Positions 35,957 through 46,131 of a DNA stretch of 64,000 bases are shown piece by piece. The notes beneath the pieces were generated by a model. The model searched no databases. It was not told the origin of the DNA and was given only the letters and a program-made list of their open reading frames with translations. The stretch's first letter is position 1, and the number at the start of each line of letters is the position of its first letter. The position numbers and the translations under genes were made by a program. Source of the DNA: Okeania sp. SIO2B3 (lineage in GTDB: Bacteria; Cyanobacteriota; Cyanobacteriia; Cyanobacteriales; Microcoleaceae); assembly GCF_010672525.1 (NCBI RefSeq), contig NZ_JAAHGH010000010.1, positions 62,001-126,000 of the forward strand, in the 5' to 3' direction.

Positions 35957-37984
35957 ATGTTATCAAATGATGAATTAAACATTTTTCAGACTGACTCATT
36001 AACTGTTCCTAGTTTAGTTAACAACAACGACAATGAGTTCAATTTTCCTCAACCATTATTAAGCTCCGAGGACACATTTACTGTACTATCGCCCGTAGAT
36101 GATGAAACACTGAGAATAGCTTCACAATTAATCTCGGAAATTGAAGTAAATAATATTGATGGTACTCACCGTCGGGATAATTTAGTAGGTACGGATAGTA
36201 ACGATATCATAACGGGTTTTCTAGGAGCAGATACCCTGACAGGAGGAGATGGCAAGGATATATTTGTCTACACCAGTATGAGAGACCGCAGAGATATTAT
36301 TACTGACTTTGAAGTAGGTCAAGATAAAATTGATTTCACTAAGCTACTAGAGCAGATAGGTTTTACAGGAGATGACCCAGTAGCATCCGGTCATGTAGGT
36401 TTGCAAACTAATGATACAGATGCAATAATAACTATTGACCAAGATGGTAAAGATGGTAGGGCGGGGCATATTTCTGTTATTACCCTGCCAGAGTTAGGGC
36501 CTGGTGCCAGAGAAAATGAAAATTTCTTAACAGAAGTATTAATAGATAGTAATTCTATTGAAGTAAATAATATTGATGGTACTCGCAGCCGGGATAACTT
36601 AGTAGGTACGGATGGTAACGATACCATAACGGGTTTTCTAGGAATAGATACCTTGACAGGAGGAGACGGCAAGGATACATTTGTTTATACCACTATTAGT
36701 CCTATGGATGGGATAGATATTATTACTGACTTTGAATTAGGTCAGGATAAAATTGATTTCACTGGGGTACTAGATAGGATAGGTTTTACAGGGGATGACC
36801 CAGTAGCATCCGGTTATGTAGGTTTGGGAACTAATCGTGGAGATCCTGCTGTTAATATCTATCGAAATGGTGGGGGTCGCGGAAGAGCTATATCTTTTGT
36901 CAGGTTACAAGGATTAGCCGATGATGTTGTCGATAATGAAAGTTTTTTAGCTGATGTTTTAGGTTTAAATTCTGATGTTTCAGTACCGATAGTTTCGGCT
37001 GAGTTATTAAATGATACTGGAGAGGATGATAGTGATGGAATTACTTCTGACCCGACGATAATTGGTACTATTAATACAGAGAGTGAAGTTGTTAGTTTGA
37101 CTGCTGGTTTTAATGATACTTCTGTGGAAGATTTTGTAGACGTAACTACTGCATTATTAGAGGATGGAACTTTTGAATTAGACCAAGAATTATTAGAAGA
37201 TGTTTTTGGAGATACCTTAACTAATGAAGCTTATACTTTGAAACTTCAAGCAACAGATAGTAATGGTAATTTATCAGAAGTTATCGAACTAGAGTTTACG
37301 TTGGATTTAGATACAGTTGCACCGATTATTTCAGCAGAATTAGCCAACGATACTGGAGAGGATGATAGTGATAATATTACTTCTGACCCAACAATTATTG
37401 GTACCATTAATACAGAGAGTGAAATTGTTAGTTTAACTGCGGGTTTTAATGAGACTCCTGCGGAAGATTTTGTTGATATAACCACTGGCTTATTAGAAGA
37501 TGGAACTTTTGAATTAGACCAAGAATTGTTAGAAGAAGTTTTAGGAGATACCTTAACTAATGGAACTTATACTCTGAAACTTCAAGGAACAGATAGTAAT
37601 GGTAATTTATCAGAAGTTATCGAACTAGAATTTACCTTAGATTTAGATGTAGAAGCTCCCATAATTTCTGCCGAATTAGCAAATGATACTGGAGAAAATG
37701 ACACTGATAATATTACTTCTGACCCGACAATTGTTGGTAGTGTTAATGTCGAAGGTGGAATTGTTGGTTTAACAGCAGGTTTTAATGAAACTCCCCCTGA
37801 AGAATTTGTTGATATAACTGACGCATTATTAGAGGATGGAACTTTTGAATTAGACCGAGAATTCTTAGAAGATATTTTAGGAGATACCCTGACTAATGGT
37901 ACTTATACTCTGAAACTTCAAACAACAGATAATGATAATAATTTATCAGAGGTTATTGAATTTGAATTTACCTTAGACTCATAA
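35957..37984 (+). CDS. Giant secreted toxin-like exoprotein, N-terminal part (ends at in-frame TAA)
   Basis: A 675-codon N-terminal segment. Residues about 65-200 and 202-335 are two copies of an RTX/T1SS-target module (DNLVGTDSNDIITGFLGADT, GGDGKDIFVY, ITDFEVGQDKIDF). From residue 341, Ig-like repeats of about 111 residues begin (AELANDTGED, SDPTIIGTI, GTFELDQELL). The frame stops at TAA 37982-37984, exactly where repeat 3 meets repeat 4, and continues open in the same frame for another 2325 codons. The ribosome site GAGGGTG is good. The stop is probably a recent nonsense mutation (a GAA-like codon to TAA), or it is read through; a sequencing error is also possible. Confidence 0.75.
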   Translation: MLSNDELNIFQTDSLTVPSLVNNNDNEFNFPQPLLSSEDTFTVLSPVDDETLRIASQLISEIEVNNIDGTHRRDNLVGTDSNDIITGFLGADTLTGGDGKDIFVYTSMRDRRDIITDFEVGQDKIDFTKLLEQIGFTGDDPVASGHVGLQTNDTDAIITIDQDGKDGRAGHISVITLPELGPGARENENFLTEVLIDSNSIEVNNIDGTRSRDNLVGTDGNDTITGFLGIDTLTGGDGKDTFVYTTISPMDGIDIITDFELGQDKIDFTGVLDRIGFTGDDPVASGYVGLGTNRGDPAVNIYRNGGGRGRAISFVRLQGLADDVVDNESFLADVLGLNSDVSVPIVSAELLNDTGEDDSDGITSDPTIIGTINTESEVVSLTAGFNDTSVEDFVDVTTALLEDGTFELDQELLEDVFGDTLTNEAYTLKLQATDSNGNLSEVIELEFTLDLDTVAPIISAELANDTGEDDSDNITSDPTIIGTINTESEIVSLTAGFNETPAEDFVDITTGLLEDGTFELDQELLEEVLGDTLTNGTYTLKLQGTDSNGNLSEVIELEFTLDLDVEAPIISAELANDTGENDTDNITSDPTIVGSVNVEGGIVGLTAGFNETPPEEFVDITDALLEDGTFELDREFLEDILGDTLTNGTYTLKLQTTDNDNNLSEVIEFEFTLDS

Positions 37985-38640
37985 GCATCAGATATTTTAG
38001 TAGAATTAGCCAACGACACAGGAGAATCTGATACAGATAATATTACCTCAGATCCGACAATAATTGGAACTATTAATACCGAGAGTGAAATTGTTAGTTT
38101 GACAGCAGGTTTTAATGAAACTCCTGTAGAAGATTTTGTAGATGTAACCGCTGCATTATCAGACGATGGAACTTTTGAATTAGACCAAGAATTATTAGCA
38201 GATGTATTAGGAGATACCCTGACTAATGGTACTTACTTTTTAAATATTCAAGGTACTGGCCTTAACAGTTTTACTTCTGATATTGTAGAAATAGAATTTA
38301 CTTTAGATACCCTTTCTCCAGAAATATCTGTAGAATTAGCCAATGATACAGGAGATTCACTAGACGATCAAATAACATCCGATACAACAATAATTGGTAC
38401 AATTTCAGATGCTAGTCAAATTGTTAGTTTAACTGGCAACTTAAACAATAGTTCCACTGAAGAATTTATCGATTTAACAGCTGAATTAGAAATAGATGGA
38501 ACTTTAGAATTCACCCCCGAATTATTAGAAAATATTTTAGGGGATGTATTTGTAGATGGAACTTATACTTTGTATCTACAAGCAACAGACGAACATAATT
38601 TCGCTTCAGATATTATTGAGTTAGAATTTACTTTCTCCGA
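36978..38640 (+). repeat. Five tandem Ig-like repeats of about 333 bp
   Basis: Repeat starts are near 36978, 37312, 37648, 37978 and 38307. They share AELANDTGE, ITSDPTIIGTINTESE, LTAGFNETP and GTFELDQELL. Neighbouring copies are very similar at DNA level, so expansion or contraction by recombination is likely. The TAA stop lies at the border of the third and fourth units. Confidence 0.85.
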
Positions 38641-41600
38641 AATAGACTTGCCAGGACCAGAAATATTATCCTTAGCAACAATCTATGGATTAGATACCTA
38701 TCCCGATGCCATTACCTTACCTAATACTGGTACGCGACAGTTATCCGTGACAGTGGATGGATTAGTAGACTCTCCTGAATTGACAATTGATATTGGAGAT
38801 ATTAGTTATACTGTTGCGGATGAGAATATATTAGAAATTAGCGATGAAGGTTTAGTAACTGCTACGGGGGTAGGACAGACAACTGTTACGGTAGAGTATG
38901 GGGAAGCATCAGCAACCATTCCAGTATTAGTAGATGAACCAGAACCAGGAGCAACAACAGTTGACGAAAACGGCGGTATTGTCTCCGGTAGTGATGGAGC
39001 ATTAGTCATGTTAGCTCCAGGAGCATTAACACAAGAAACTCAAATCAACCTGACACCACTACAACAACAAGACTTATCCCTACCAGTGCCAGAAGGATTT
39101 GAATTTGCCACCGCTTTCAATTTAGAAATAGAAGACAATAAACTAGACATCCCAGCACAACTAGCAATACCAGCACCAGAAAGTATAGAAACAGGAACAG
39201 AAGTATTCTTCTTACGCAAAGGCGCACTGCCAGATGAAACAGGTACTTGGAATGATATTTGGTTGCAAGAAGAGTCGGGAGTAGTGGATGCCGATGGATT
39301 TATTCGCACCACATCACCCCCCTATCCAGGAATAGTCAGACCAGGAGAATATATGGTCATCTTCTCCGGTCAACCAGGTAGTGCCACCTTAGTCAAAGGT
39401 CAGCTCACTCAAACAACTAATATACCTCTAGCATTTTTCGGAATTATCGACCCCAGAGGAGATATCGGTCAATTAATCGACCCAGACTCCTTTGTCACTG
39501 GTTTTACCGTTACCTATGACATTTCTTCAGTAGATGTCATAGCTATCCCACAAGTAGGGTTGCCAGTAGTGACAGAAGTAGGAGTGCAACGAGCAGAAGA
39601 CGGTTTAGCCACCTTTGAAGCCTACCTAAACCTTGAAGCACCAGAATCAGACCCCACTCAAGCACCCGTATTGCAGGGCGCAGAATTGAAATTTAATGAT
39701 GATAACGGCCAACCTTTTCCAGATAACGAACCAGTTTTATTCTTAAGTGCAGATAACGCACTCATAGATAATAACGAGCTACCAACATCAACAGGCAGTC
39801 AGTTAACAGATTTGCAGGTGAAGTTTTATGTGGGAGACCAAGTATATTCAGCAGAAGTGTTACCATCTTTAAGTCAAGAGGTTGATGATAACCGGGTAGA
39901 AGTAGCAGTAAAAGTTCCCGTAACAGTACCATTAGGTAGTTCTCGCATTGCTCTAAGTAGGGAACAAGATATCTTAGTAGAGCAAAATGGAACTGAACCC
40001 GTTTACGAACCCATTGAATTTGAAAGCAATCAATTACGATTAGAAAATGATGCCGAATATGTATTCACAGCTTTAGCAGGAGCAGATAGTGTATCAGTAG
40101 TAGATGCTAGCAACCCTGAAGCTGTAGTCAACAATACCAGCAGCGAAGACTTAGCCTTGGGTCGAATTCCTGTAGGAGGCGATGGTACAGACCGCCCAGA
40201 GTCCTTAGCCATAACTAGCGATAATAGTCGAGTTTATGTACCATTGAAATTTAGTGGTGGGGTCGCTATGGTAGACCCAATGGTGTTATCACAGGTGGAT
40301 AATTTCCCAGATACCCCCGATGTTACCGACCCCATTCCTTTGCCAGAAGGGGCACGACCAGTAGATATTGCTCTGGGGTTGAGGGATGAATATGCTTATA
40401 TTGCCGATGAAAATCAACCACAAGTTTATGTGTTAGATATCGACCCGTTTTCCAGTACATATCATCAGGTGGTGCAGACAATAGAGTTGGACAGTTCCAG
40501 AGGGTTGAACAGATTAGCTATTAGTAGCGATGGTCGGCGGTTGTTTGTGACTGGTCAGGATAGTTATATTTATGCAGTGAATGTGGATGCAACAGATCAA
40601 GTAGAGTCAGAGGAGGATAATTCTCAGAAATGGCACGAGCAAATAGGTAAAATCAGAACAGAGCAAGGTGCAAAGGGAATTTCAGCTACAGCTGAAGCAC
40701 AGATGATGAGTTTTACCAGCGGACACCGAAATTTTGATGGCAGAGGTTTTGGAGTATTGGAAGTGACTAATGATGACCCATTAAGTTGGTCAGCAGAAAT
40801 TCGCTATGTTCCTTTAGGTTTGGGTTCTTTTTCTGACTATTTTGATGTGAATGAGGGTTCTGGTGTAACCCTGACCAAGGATGGGTCTTATGCTTTTGTA
40901 GCAGGTCGTAATTTCCGTGGTCTTTTTGATGATGAAGTGCTAAATGGTGGTAATGTGGGGATTATTCAAGACCCCTTGGGGGATAATCCTCAGTTAGTGG
41001 CAGCAACTCGACCACTGCCAGACCGTTTGACTTATGATTTGGTGTTGAGTAATGATGATCAGTATTTGTATGTTTCTAATCCTCATTTGAGTGCTAGTGG
41101 TGATGTGTTGATTTTTGATGTGGAGGAGATGATTGAGACTTTGTCTTCCCCTGGGGATTATCAGATAGATATTTTAGACCGGGGTGTGGGTTCTCCGTTT
41201 TTTGATGAGAGTACGGCGCGGACGGTGACGGCGGCTGATTTTGAGTCGGTGCCGATTGATGATATTAATCCGGATATTAGTATAGCTGCTGATTTTGAGA
41301 TTCTGCAAGAGGACAGGCCGCGTAATCAGTTTACCTTTGGGGTGCCCGATGATACGACGCGGGGTCCGGTAGCTATTGGTGGGAATCCACGGGGGATTGC
41401 GATTACTGGTGGTGATTGGTTGGATTTGGAAGATGTGGATTTAGTCTTAGATGATGGCGCTCCAGATTTGACTCCGACGTTGGAGTGGGATTTTGATGGT
41501 GTTGCTTCTGAGAATATCGAAGAAGTTAATTTGTTTGTGAGCGTGTTTGATGAGGGTAATGGTTTGTTGCCTTGGGATGAAGTAGTCGATTTGTCAGGTC

Positions 41601-44600
41601 CTGGGGGAAATGCTTTTCTTGCTAGTCAAGGGTTGACAAAACAAGAGCAGCTAGAGTTGTTGAGCGAACCTTGGAATGTATCTTTCTATGGGCAAGAGGA
41701 TGATTTTAATCCTAACCGGATTCTGACAGCAACTTGGCAAAGAGACCCTGATGATGGTATCGGCAAGTGGACTTCTGATGGTGGTCAAACCTGGATTGAA
41801 GGTGTCAATACTAGCTTCACTCTTCCTGAAAATAGAACCTTAACAGCAGGTCAGACTTACCATTGGGCAGTAGAAACATTTTCCGACAACGAACTACACC
41901 CAGAAATAGAGTTTGGTGAGTTTACCACAGAGATTCCATCTGCATTAAATGGCGACGATACTTTCCGCAGCGTCAGCTTATTGACTCACGGTTTCCAGTT
42001 CCCAGGAACAGCTTCAGGAGTTCCAGAACGCTACTACGACCTAGCTGACAGAATTGCTAATCTGGATTCCGATAGTGATGGGTTGATTTTAAGGTATGAA
42101 CCTGCCACTGGTTACTGGGTTCCTGTGAACGAACAGGGACAAGTGTTGTTGTCACCCTCTGGCGATAACTATTTAGCCGAGCTGCGAGAATTTATCGCAC
42201 CGGAAAATCCTGCCCCAGGCCAAATTAATTATCTAGAATCTCAAACTCCAGTGGTACTGCTGGCAGATTGGTCCCATGATTCGAGCATTCCTGATTCTGG
42301 TTTTTCTGAAGCTGCTGCGGATTCTTTATTTGCTTCCCTGGTACAGTTAGACCAGTTGTTGATGGATGAAAATAGCGATGCCACACAAGGACCTGTTCTG
42401 AATTCTCCCCTACACTTGATTGGTTTCAGTCGCGGTACAGTTGTTAATAGTGAAATCGTTCAACGTTTGGGTACTCATTTCCCAGAGGCGGGAGGTAAAC
42501 CGGGAACGGGGCAACGAGACCTACAGATGACAACCTTAGACCCCCATGATTTTGACCAACCAGGGTTGTCGTTGTTGGGGATAAATAGTTTTACTGATTT
42601 CCGGGAGCCAAAAGTTCAGGTTTGGGATAATGTGACTTTTGCCGATAATTATTATCAAACTGTTCCTAATTTACTAGGTAATTCCTTTACTCCAGCAGGT
42701 CGGGATATTCCTAATCTGCCTGCAACAGAGTCTGGTAAAACGGCGACTGGGTTGGAGTTCCCACGACAGGGGTGGCGGTCGGAATCTCCCAATCCCAATG
42801 CTCCGTTATTAGGGGAACCTGATTTGTCAGTTTTCTTGGGTACTAACAAGAATGAACCTGACTACAACCGCAGTCGAGCAGGTTTTACCAGGGAAACCGA
42901 TCCGTTCTATGGTTTTGGGGGAACTCATACGCGAGTACCTAGTTGGTATGCGGGAACTGTAGATTTGGAGTCTGTTAATTTTCCCAATTCTGAGCAGTCT
43001 GACGAACATGGGATTTATCGTCAACGGAGTGATGGGCGTTATGAGCAGTTTTTCGATAGCTCGTTTTCCTATGGAGAGGGGGTGACAAATCAACCACGAG
43101 TAAGTCCGTGGTACAGACCAGACCACACGCAAGCGGGTTTTAATGATAGTGCTGAGGATGCACCGAGTGAAGGTATAGGTACGGGTTGGTTTTATTCAGT
43201 GCTGGGAGGGGGTAAAGATTTGCGCCCTCAAACTGGTATAGATAAAGTGCCTGTTGATTTTGATAATACTTATGACGCGCAGATGCGGGGTGATTTTGCG
43301 GTGCCGACTTTGTTTAATGGTAATTTTGATGCGGTTTATAATCCTAAAGGTACGTTTCGTCAGACTATTTCTCAGGAGATTCCGGGATGGTCTTTTCATG
43401 GTGGTGGGACTTCAGGTAATGTGTCTTCTAATAGTTTAGTGGATTGGAAAAATATTAGCTCTCTTGAGAATTACCGAACACAGGTAGGATACGACTCTAA
43501 CCAACCAGATTATGCTCTCAAGCTAACTTCAGGCCAAGCGATCGCTCATAATCGCTTTGTTGTACCTGAGTGGGGAACGCTGCGATTTAACCTTCATACT
43601 CCCAACTTGCGCGATGCTGCCAACTCAGATATGTTAAGAGTCTCTATATCTGAAGGAGGAGATAATTGGCAACCTCTGGGAGAAATTGATTTGAAATTAG
43701 CTCCTAATTCGAGTGAAAGTACCGTTGGTTACTATGATTATGTAAACGGACAATACATCGATCCATACACCTGGAGTATTGCTTATGGAGTAGAGGGTTT
43801 TGAAACTTTCCACCTTTCTGTACCTGAAGAGTTTCGAGGAAAGTCAGCAATGGTAAGATTTGAATTGAGTGATGGGAGTCCTGATATTTATCTGGATGAT
43901 GTTTTCTTTAAGAGCGAACATCTCAAGCTAGGAAATCCTAGTTTTGCCAGACCTTTAGAAAATACTCACCGCGAGAATTATTTGGTTGAAAAACCACAGT
44001 ATTCCTTGTCTTACAACGATGCGATTAAAGGTCCTAATTGGGTGAGTTGGGAGTTAAACAAGTCTTGGTTGGGAAATGTTCAACCAATAGATATTACTAA
44101 CGAGGGTCCTGGAAAATATCCTGTTGAATTTCCTTCACCAGTGCTAAGTACTCCTGAAGGTCTAGAATTAACATCTCCTGATAGTAGTTATAAGGCTAAC
44201 TACCTGATTGATTATCCCTGGGTAGCGGATGCTTCTCTTCCTAGTGATTGGATAAAAACCCAAGGACCTGATTACCGTTTAAATAACAGAGGTTTTGAGC
44301 GAGGTCACATGACTGCTGCTGCCGACCGTAGTCGAAATATTAAAGATTATTCTGCTACATATCTAACAACCAACCTTCTTCCACAACATGAAGACATTAA
44401 CAGCAAGACAGGAAGAATTTGGACAAGACTTGAAAATCATTCTCGCACACTTGTGAGGGATCAAAATCGCGAACTTTATATTACTGCCGGTGGTTTTGAC
44501 TATAGCCAGAACCGACCTCAAGGACACTCAGATTTAAGAACAATTCACAACAGGATTTCCACCAATCAGGATGGTGAAGTTGTCCTTGGCAATAATCAAA

Positions 44601-44959
44601 ATACTTTAACTGCTAATCCCAAAAATATTGGTATCCCTAACTATACTTGGAAAATAGTCGTTTCTTTAGAACCTGGTCAAGAAGTCGCTGATATCACTAC
44701 CGATACAGAACTTATCGCTGTTATGGTTCCCAACAGAGCTAGTCGAGTCACTCCCGATGCTGATTACAGGCTGCCATCAACTCAATCGTATCAAAACGGT
44801 TTCCTTCCCCAGGGTATTACTGAATGGAATAATTGGGAACAGTGGAGAGTGAGCGTTGATTATCTCGAAGAACTGACTGGTTATGACTTTTTATCAAACG
44901 TTCCCAAACCGATTCAAGATGAGTTGGAAAGGAAACATGGCAATCCTTTCCTTACCTAG
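38099..44959 (+). CDS. Giant secreted toxin-like exoprotein, C-terminal part with esterase and endonuclease domains
   Basis: In the same frame as the preceding part; the frame is open from 37985, and the TTG at 38099 is only the first possible start, with no ribosome site. Numbering from 38099: Ig-like repeats to about 190; a Big_2/ZU5-like region (GGIVSGSDGALVMLAPGAL); a propeller-like region with YVTN-style strands (about 650-1060); and an esterase-like domain with Ser1444 in GFSRG, Asp1481 in TTLDPH and His1610 in GGTHTRV. A jelly-roll-like stretch follows, then a C-terminal DNA/RNA non-specific endonuclease: ERGHMTAAADR with His2070, and Asn2101 in INSKTGRIW. The nuclease residues match the NucA/EndA set. 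Secretion by a type I system and a toxin role are inferred. Confidence 0.8.
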   Translation: MTAGFNETPVEDFVDVTAALSDDGTFELDQELLADVLGDTLTNGTYFLNIQGTGLNSFTSDIVEIEFTLDTLSPEISVELANDTGDSLDDQITSDTTIIGTISDASQIVSLTGNLNNSSTEEFIDLTAELEIDGTLEFTPELLENILGDVFVDGTYTLYLQATDEHNFASDIIELEFTFSEIDLPGPEILSLATIYGLDTYPDAITLPNTGTRQLSVTVDGLVDSPELTIDIGDISYTVADENILEISDEGLVTATGVGQTTVTVEYGEASATIPVLVDEPEPGATTVDENGGIVSGSDGALVMLAPGALTQETQINLTPLQQQDLSLPVPEGFEFATAFNLEIEDNKLDIPAQLAIPAPESIETGTEVFFLRKGALPDETGTWNDIWLQEESGVVDADGFIRTTSPPYPGIVRPGEYMVIFSGQPGSATLVKGQLTQTTNIPLAFFGIIDPRGDIGQLIDPDSFVTGFTVTYDISSVDVIAIPQVGLPVVTEVGVQRAEDGLATFEAYLNLEAPESDPTQAPVLQGAELKFNDDNGQPFPDNEPVLFLSADNALIDNNELPTSTGSQLTDLQVKFYVGDQVYSAEVLPSLSQEVDDNRVEVAVKVPVTVPLGSSRIALSREQDILVEQNGTEPVYEPIEFESNQLRLENDAEYVFTALAGADSVSVVDASNPEAVVNNTSSEDLALGRIPVGGDGTDRPESLAITSDNSRVYVPLKFSGGVAMVDPMVLSQVDNFPDTPDVTDPIPLPEGARPVDIALGLRDEYAYIADENQPQVYVLDIDPFSSTYHQVVQTIELDSSRGLNRLAISSDGRRLFVTGQDSYIYAVNVDATDQVESEEDNSQKWHEQIGKIRTEQGAKGISATAEAQMMSFTSGHRNFDGRGFGVLEVTNDDPLSWSAEIRYVPLGLGSFSDYFDVNEGSGVTLTKDGSYAFVAGRNFRGLFDDEVLNGGNVGIIQDPLGDNPQLVAATRPLPDRLTYDLVLSNDDQYLYVSNPHLSASGDVLIFDVEEMIETLSSPGDYQIDILDRGVGSPFFDESTARTVTAADFESVPIDDINPDISIAADFEILQEDRPRNQFTFGVPDDTTRGPVAIGGNPRGIAITGGDWLDLEDVDLVLDDGAPDLTPTLEWDFDGVASENIEEVNLFVSVFDEGNGLLPWDEVVDLSGPGGNAFLASQGLTKQEQLELLSEPWNVSFYGQEDDFNPNRILTATWQRDPDDGIGKWTSDGGQTWIEGVNTSFTLPENRTLTAGQTYHWAVETFSDNELHPEIEFGEFTTEIPSALNGDDTFRSVSLLTHGFQFPGTASGVPERYYDLADRIANLDSDSDGLILRYEPATGYWVPVNEQGQVLLSPSGDNYLAELREFIAPENPAPGQINYLESQTPVVLLADWSHDSSIPDSGFSEAAADSLFASLVQLDQLLMDENSDATQGPVLNSPLHLIGFSRGTVVNSEIVQRLGTHFPEAGGKPGTGQRDLQMTTLDPHDFDQPGLSLLGINSFTDFREPKVQVWDNVTFADNYYQTVPNLLGNSFTPAGRDIPNLPATESGKTATGLEFPRQGWRSESPNPNAPLLGEPDLSVFLGTNKNEPDYNRSRAGFTRETDPFYGFGGTHTRVPSWYAGTVDLESVNFPNSEQSDEHGIYRQRSDGRYEQFFDSSFSYGEGVTNQPRVSPWYRPDHTQAGFNDSAEDAPSEGIGTGWFYSVLGGGKDLRPQTGIDKVPVDFDNTYDAQMRGDFAVPTLFNGNFDAVYNPKGTFRQTISQEIPGWSFHGGGTSGNVSSNSLVDWKNISSLENYRTQVGYDSNQPDYALKLTSGQAIAHNRFVVPEWGTLRFNLHTPNLRDAANSDMLRVSISEGGDNWQPLGEIDLKLAPNSSESTVGYYDYVNGQYIDPYTWSIAYGVEGFETFHLSVPEEFRGKSAMVRFELSDGSPDIYLDDVFFKSEHLKLGNPSFARPLENTHRENYLVEKPQYSLSYNDAIKGPNWVSWELNKSWLGNVQPIDITNEGPGKYPVEFPSPVLSTPEGLELTSPDSSYKANYLIDYPWVADASLPSDWIKTQGPDYRLNNRGFERGHMTAAADRSRNIKDYSATYLTTNLLPQHEDINSKTGRIWTRLENHSRTLVRDQNRELYITAGGFDYSQNRPQGHSDLRTIHNRISTNQDGEVVLGNNQNTLTANPKNIGIPNYTWKIVVSLEPGQEVADITTDTELIAVMVPNRASRVTPDADYRLPSTQSYQNGFLPQGITEWNNWEQWRVSVDYLEELTGYDFLSNVPKPIQDELERKHGNPFLT

Positions 44960-44977
44960 CTTGAAACTATATATTAT

Positions 44978-45001
44978 GTTCTTTCTATTAAGAACTTTTT
45001 T
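44978..45001 (+). terminator. Rho-independent terminator after the giant gene
   Basis: GTTCTT, a six-base loop, AAGAAC and then T6, starting 19 bases after the stop codon. Confidence 0.7.
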
Positions 45002-45159
45002 CCTCAATAGTAAAGAACAAACAGAAGTCATTAACTTGATATAGTATGTTAAGGAGAGTCATATAAATTAACCACAGTGCAAGGAAGTTCTATGTAACTT
45101 CCTTGCAAGTTCAAAAAAGCAGTGCCGAGTGGAGTTTGAGAATACATGGTATTAAACAA

Positions 45160-45930
45160 TTATTCTTCACCCAAAAAATAGGCTCGATTTAATTCGTATT
45201 CTTTGTTGCTCATAATTTGTCCGTCTGGCATTATGGTATCTCCTAGAAAAGGTTGGAAAATCTCGCATCTTCCAGTGGCTCCTCTTAAATTAGCTTTAAT
45301 TAGATTAGCTTCAGCAACTATGGCATCTTGGAGATTAGCTCCTTCCAGATTAGCCTCTTTCAATGTACATTCAATCAATTTAGCACGCCTCAAATTAGCT
45401 TGAGATAAATTAGCTCTTTCTAAACCTGCTCTGAGAGAAGCCCATTGCAAATTAGCCTTACGCAGGCAAGCTGAACTTAAGTTAGCACTATCAAAACTAA
45501 CATCATATAGATTAGCTTCTTCTAGACAAGCATTCTCGAAATTGGTTAGCCCGCAACGAGCAAATTTAAGGTTGGCATATTTGAAGTTGGCTCGTTCCAG
45601 ATCGGCTTCGTATAATTCGGCACTTTGCAGGCAAGCATTCTCAAAATTAGCTAGCCCACAACGAGTACGCCGAATATCGGCATCTTCCAGGTTAGCTCCG
45701 ATGAGGTTGGCCTCACGGAGATCGCAACTCAACAATTTGGCTCTCTCTAAATTGGCATTATTCAAAGATGCCCCTTTCAAGTTAGACCTACTGAGGTCGA
45801 TCTCAGTCAAGTCACAGTCACTTAGATCGGCACCACTGAGGTCTAGCTGTATAAATTTTCTGGCTCCCATAGCATAACGATTGAGTAATTTTTTGACATC
45901 ATAAGGTCTGAGTAATTTTTCAGCATCCAT
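45160..45930 (-). CDS. Pentapeptide-repeat protein 1 (candidate immunity or DNA-mimic protein)
   Basis: A 256-residue protein. After the leader MDAEKLLRPYDVKKLLNRYA come about 38 A(D/N)LxX pentapeptides (SGADLSDCDL, NLERAKLL, NLIGANLEDA), giving a right-handed quadrilateral beta-helix. Such proteins can mimic DNA, as MfpA and Qnr do. The gene converges on the giant nuclease gene, from which a terminator and 200 bp separate it. The leader is longer than in its four neighbours, and two internal blocks (NFENACLQ / NFENACLE) are duplicated. GGAAACAATCT precedes the ATG. Fold is certain, function is not; immunity against the nuclease is a proposal from position. Confidence 0.85.
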   Translation of the reverse strand: MDAEKLLRPYDVKKLLNRYAMGARKFIQLDLSGADLSDCDLTEIDLSRSNLKGASLNNANLERAKLLSCDLREANLIGANLEDADIRRTRCGLANFENACLQSAELYEADLERANFKYANLKFARCGLTNFENACLEEANLYDVSFDSANLSSACLRKANLQWASLRAGLERANLSQANLRRAKLIECTLKEANLEGANLQDAIVAEANLIKANLRGATGRCEIFQPFLGDTIMPDGQIMSNKEYELNRAYFLGEE

Positions 45931-45981
45931 AGATTGTTTCCAAATAGAGCTTCTACATTATCAACTAGGTGTAAAAAAAGA

Positions 45982-46068
45982 GAGATTGATATTTTAGACC
46001 GAGGTGTGGGTCTTCCGTTTTTAAATGAGAATAGGGCACGGACGGTGACTGAGGCTGAATTTTATTGA
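45982..46068 (+). pseudogene. Fragment of a second giant exoprotein copy
   Basis: The frame EIDILDRGVGLPFLNENRAR, then TVTEAEF, then a stop, corresponds to the giant gene at about 41163-41243 (QIDILDRGVGSPFFDEST). DNA similarity is obvious across about 70 bp. It lies between two pentapeptide genes on the other strand. A 15-bp direct repeat AGGCTGAATTTTATT follows at 46053 and 46081. Confidence 0.75.
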
Positions 46069-46131
46069 CAATATGATTATAGGCTGAATTTTATTTAGAA
46101 AAAATTTGCCAACTTTAGATAGCCACTTGCC

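Noticed and set aside
42655-43439. Antisense frames within the giant gene
   Set aside because: The plus-strand frame has clear domain homology; the antisense frames are codon-bias shadows.
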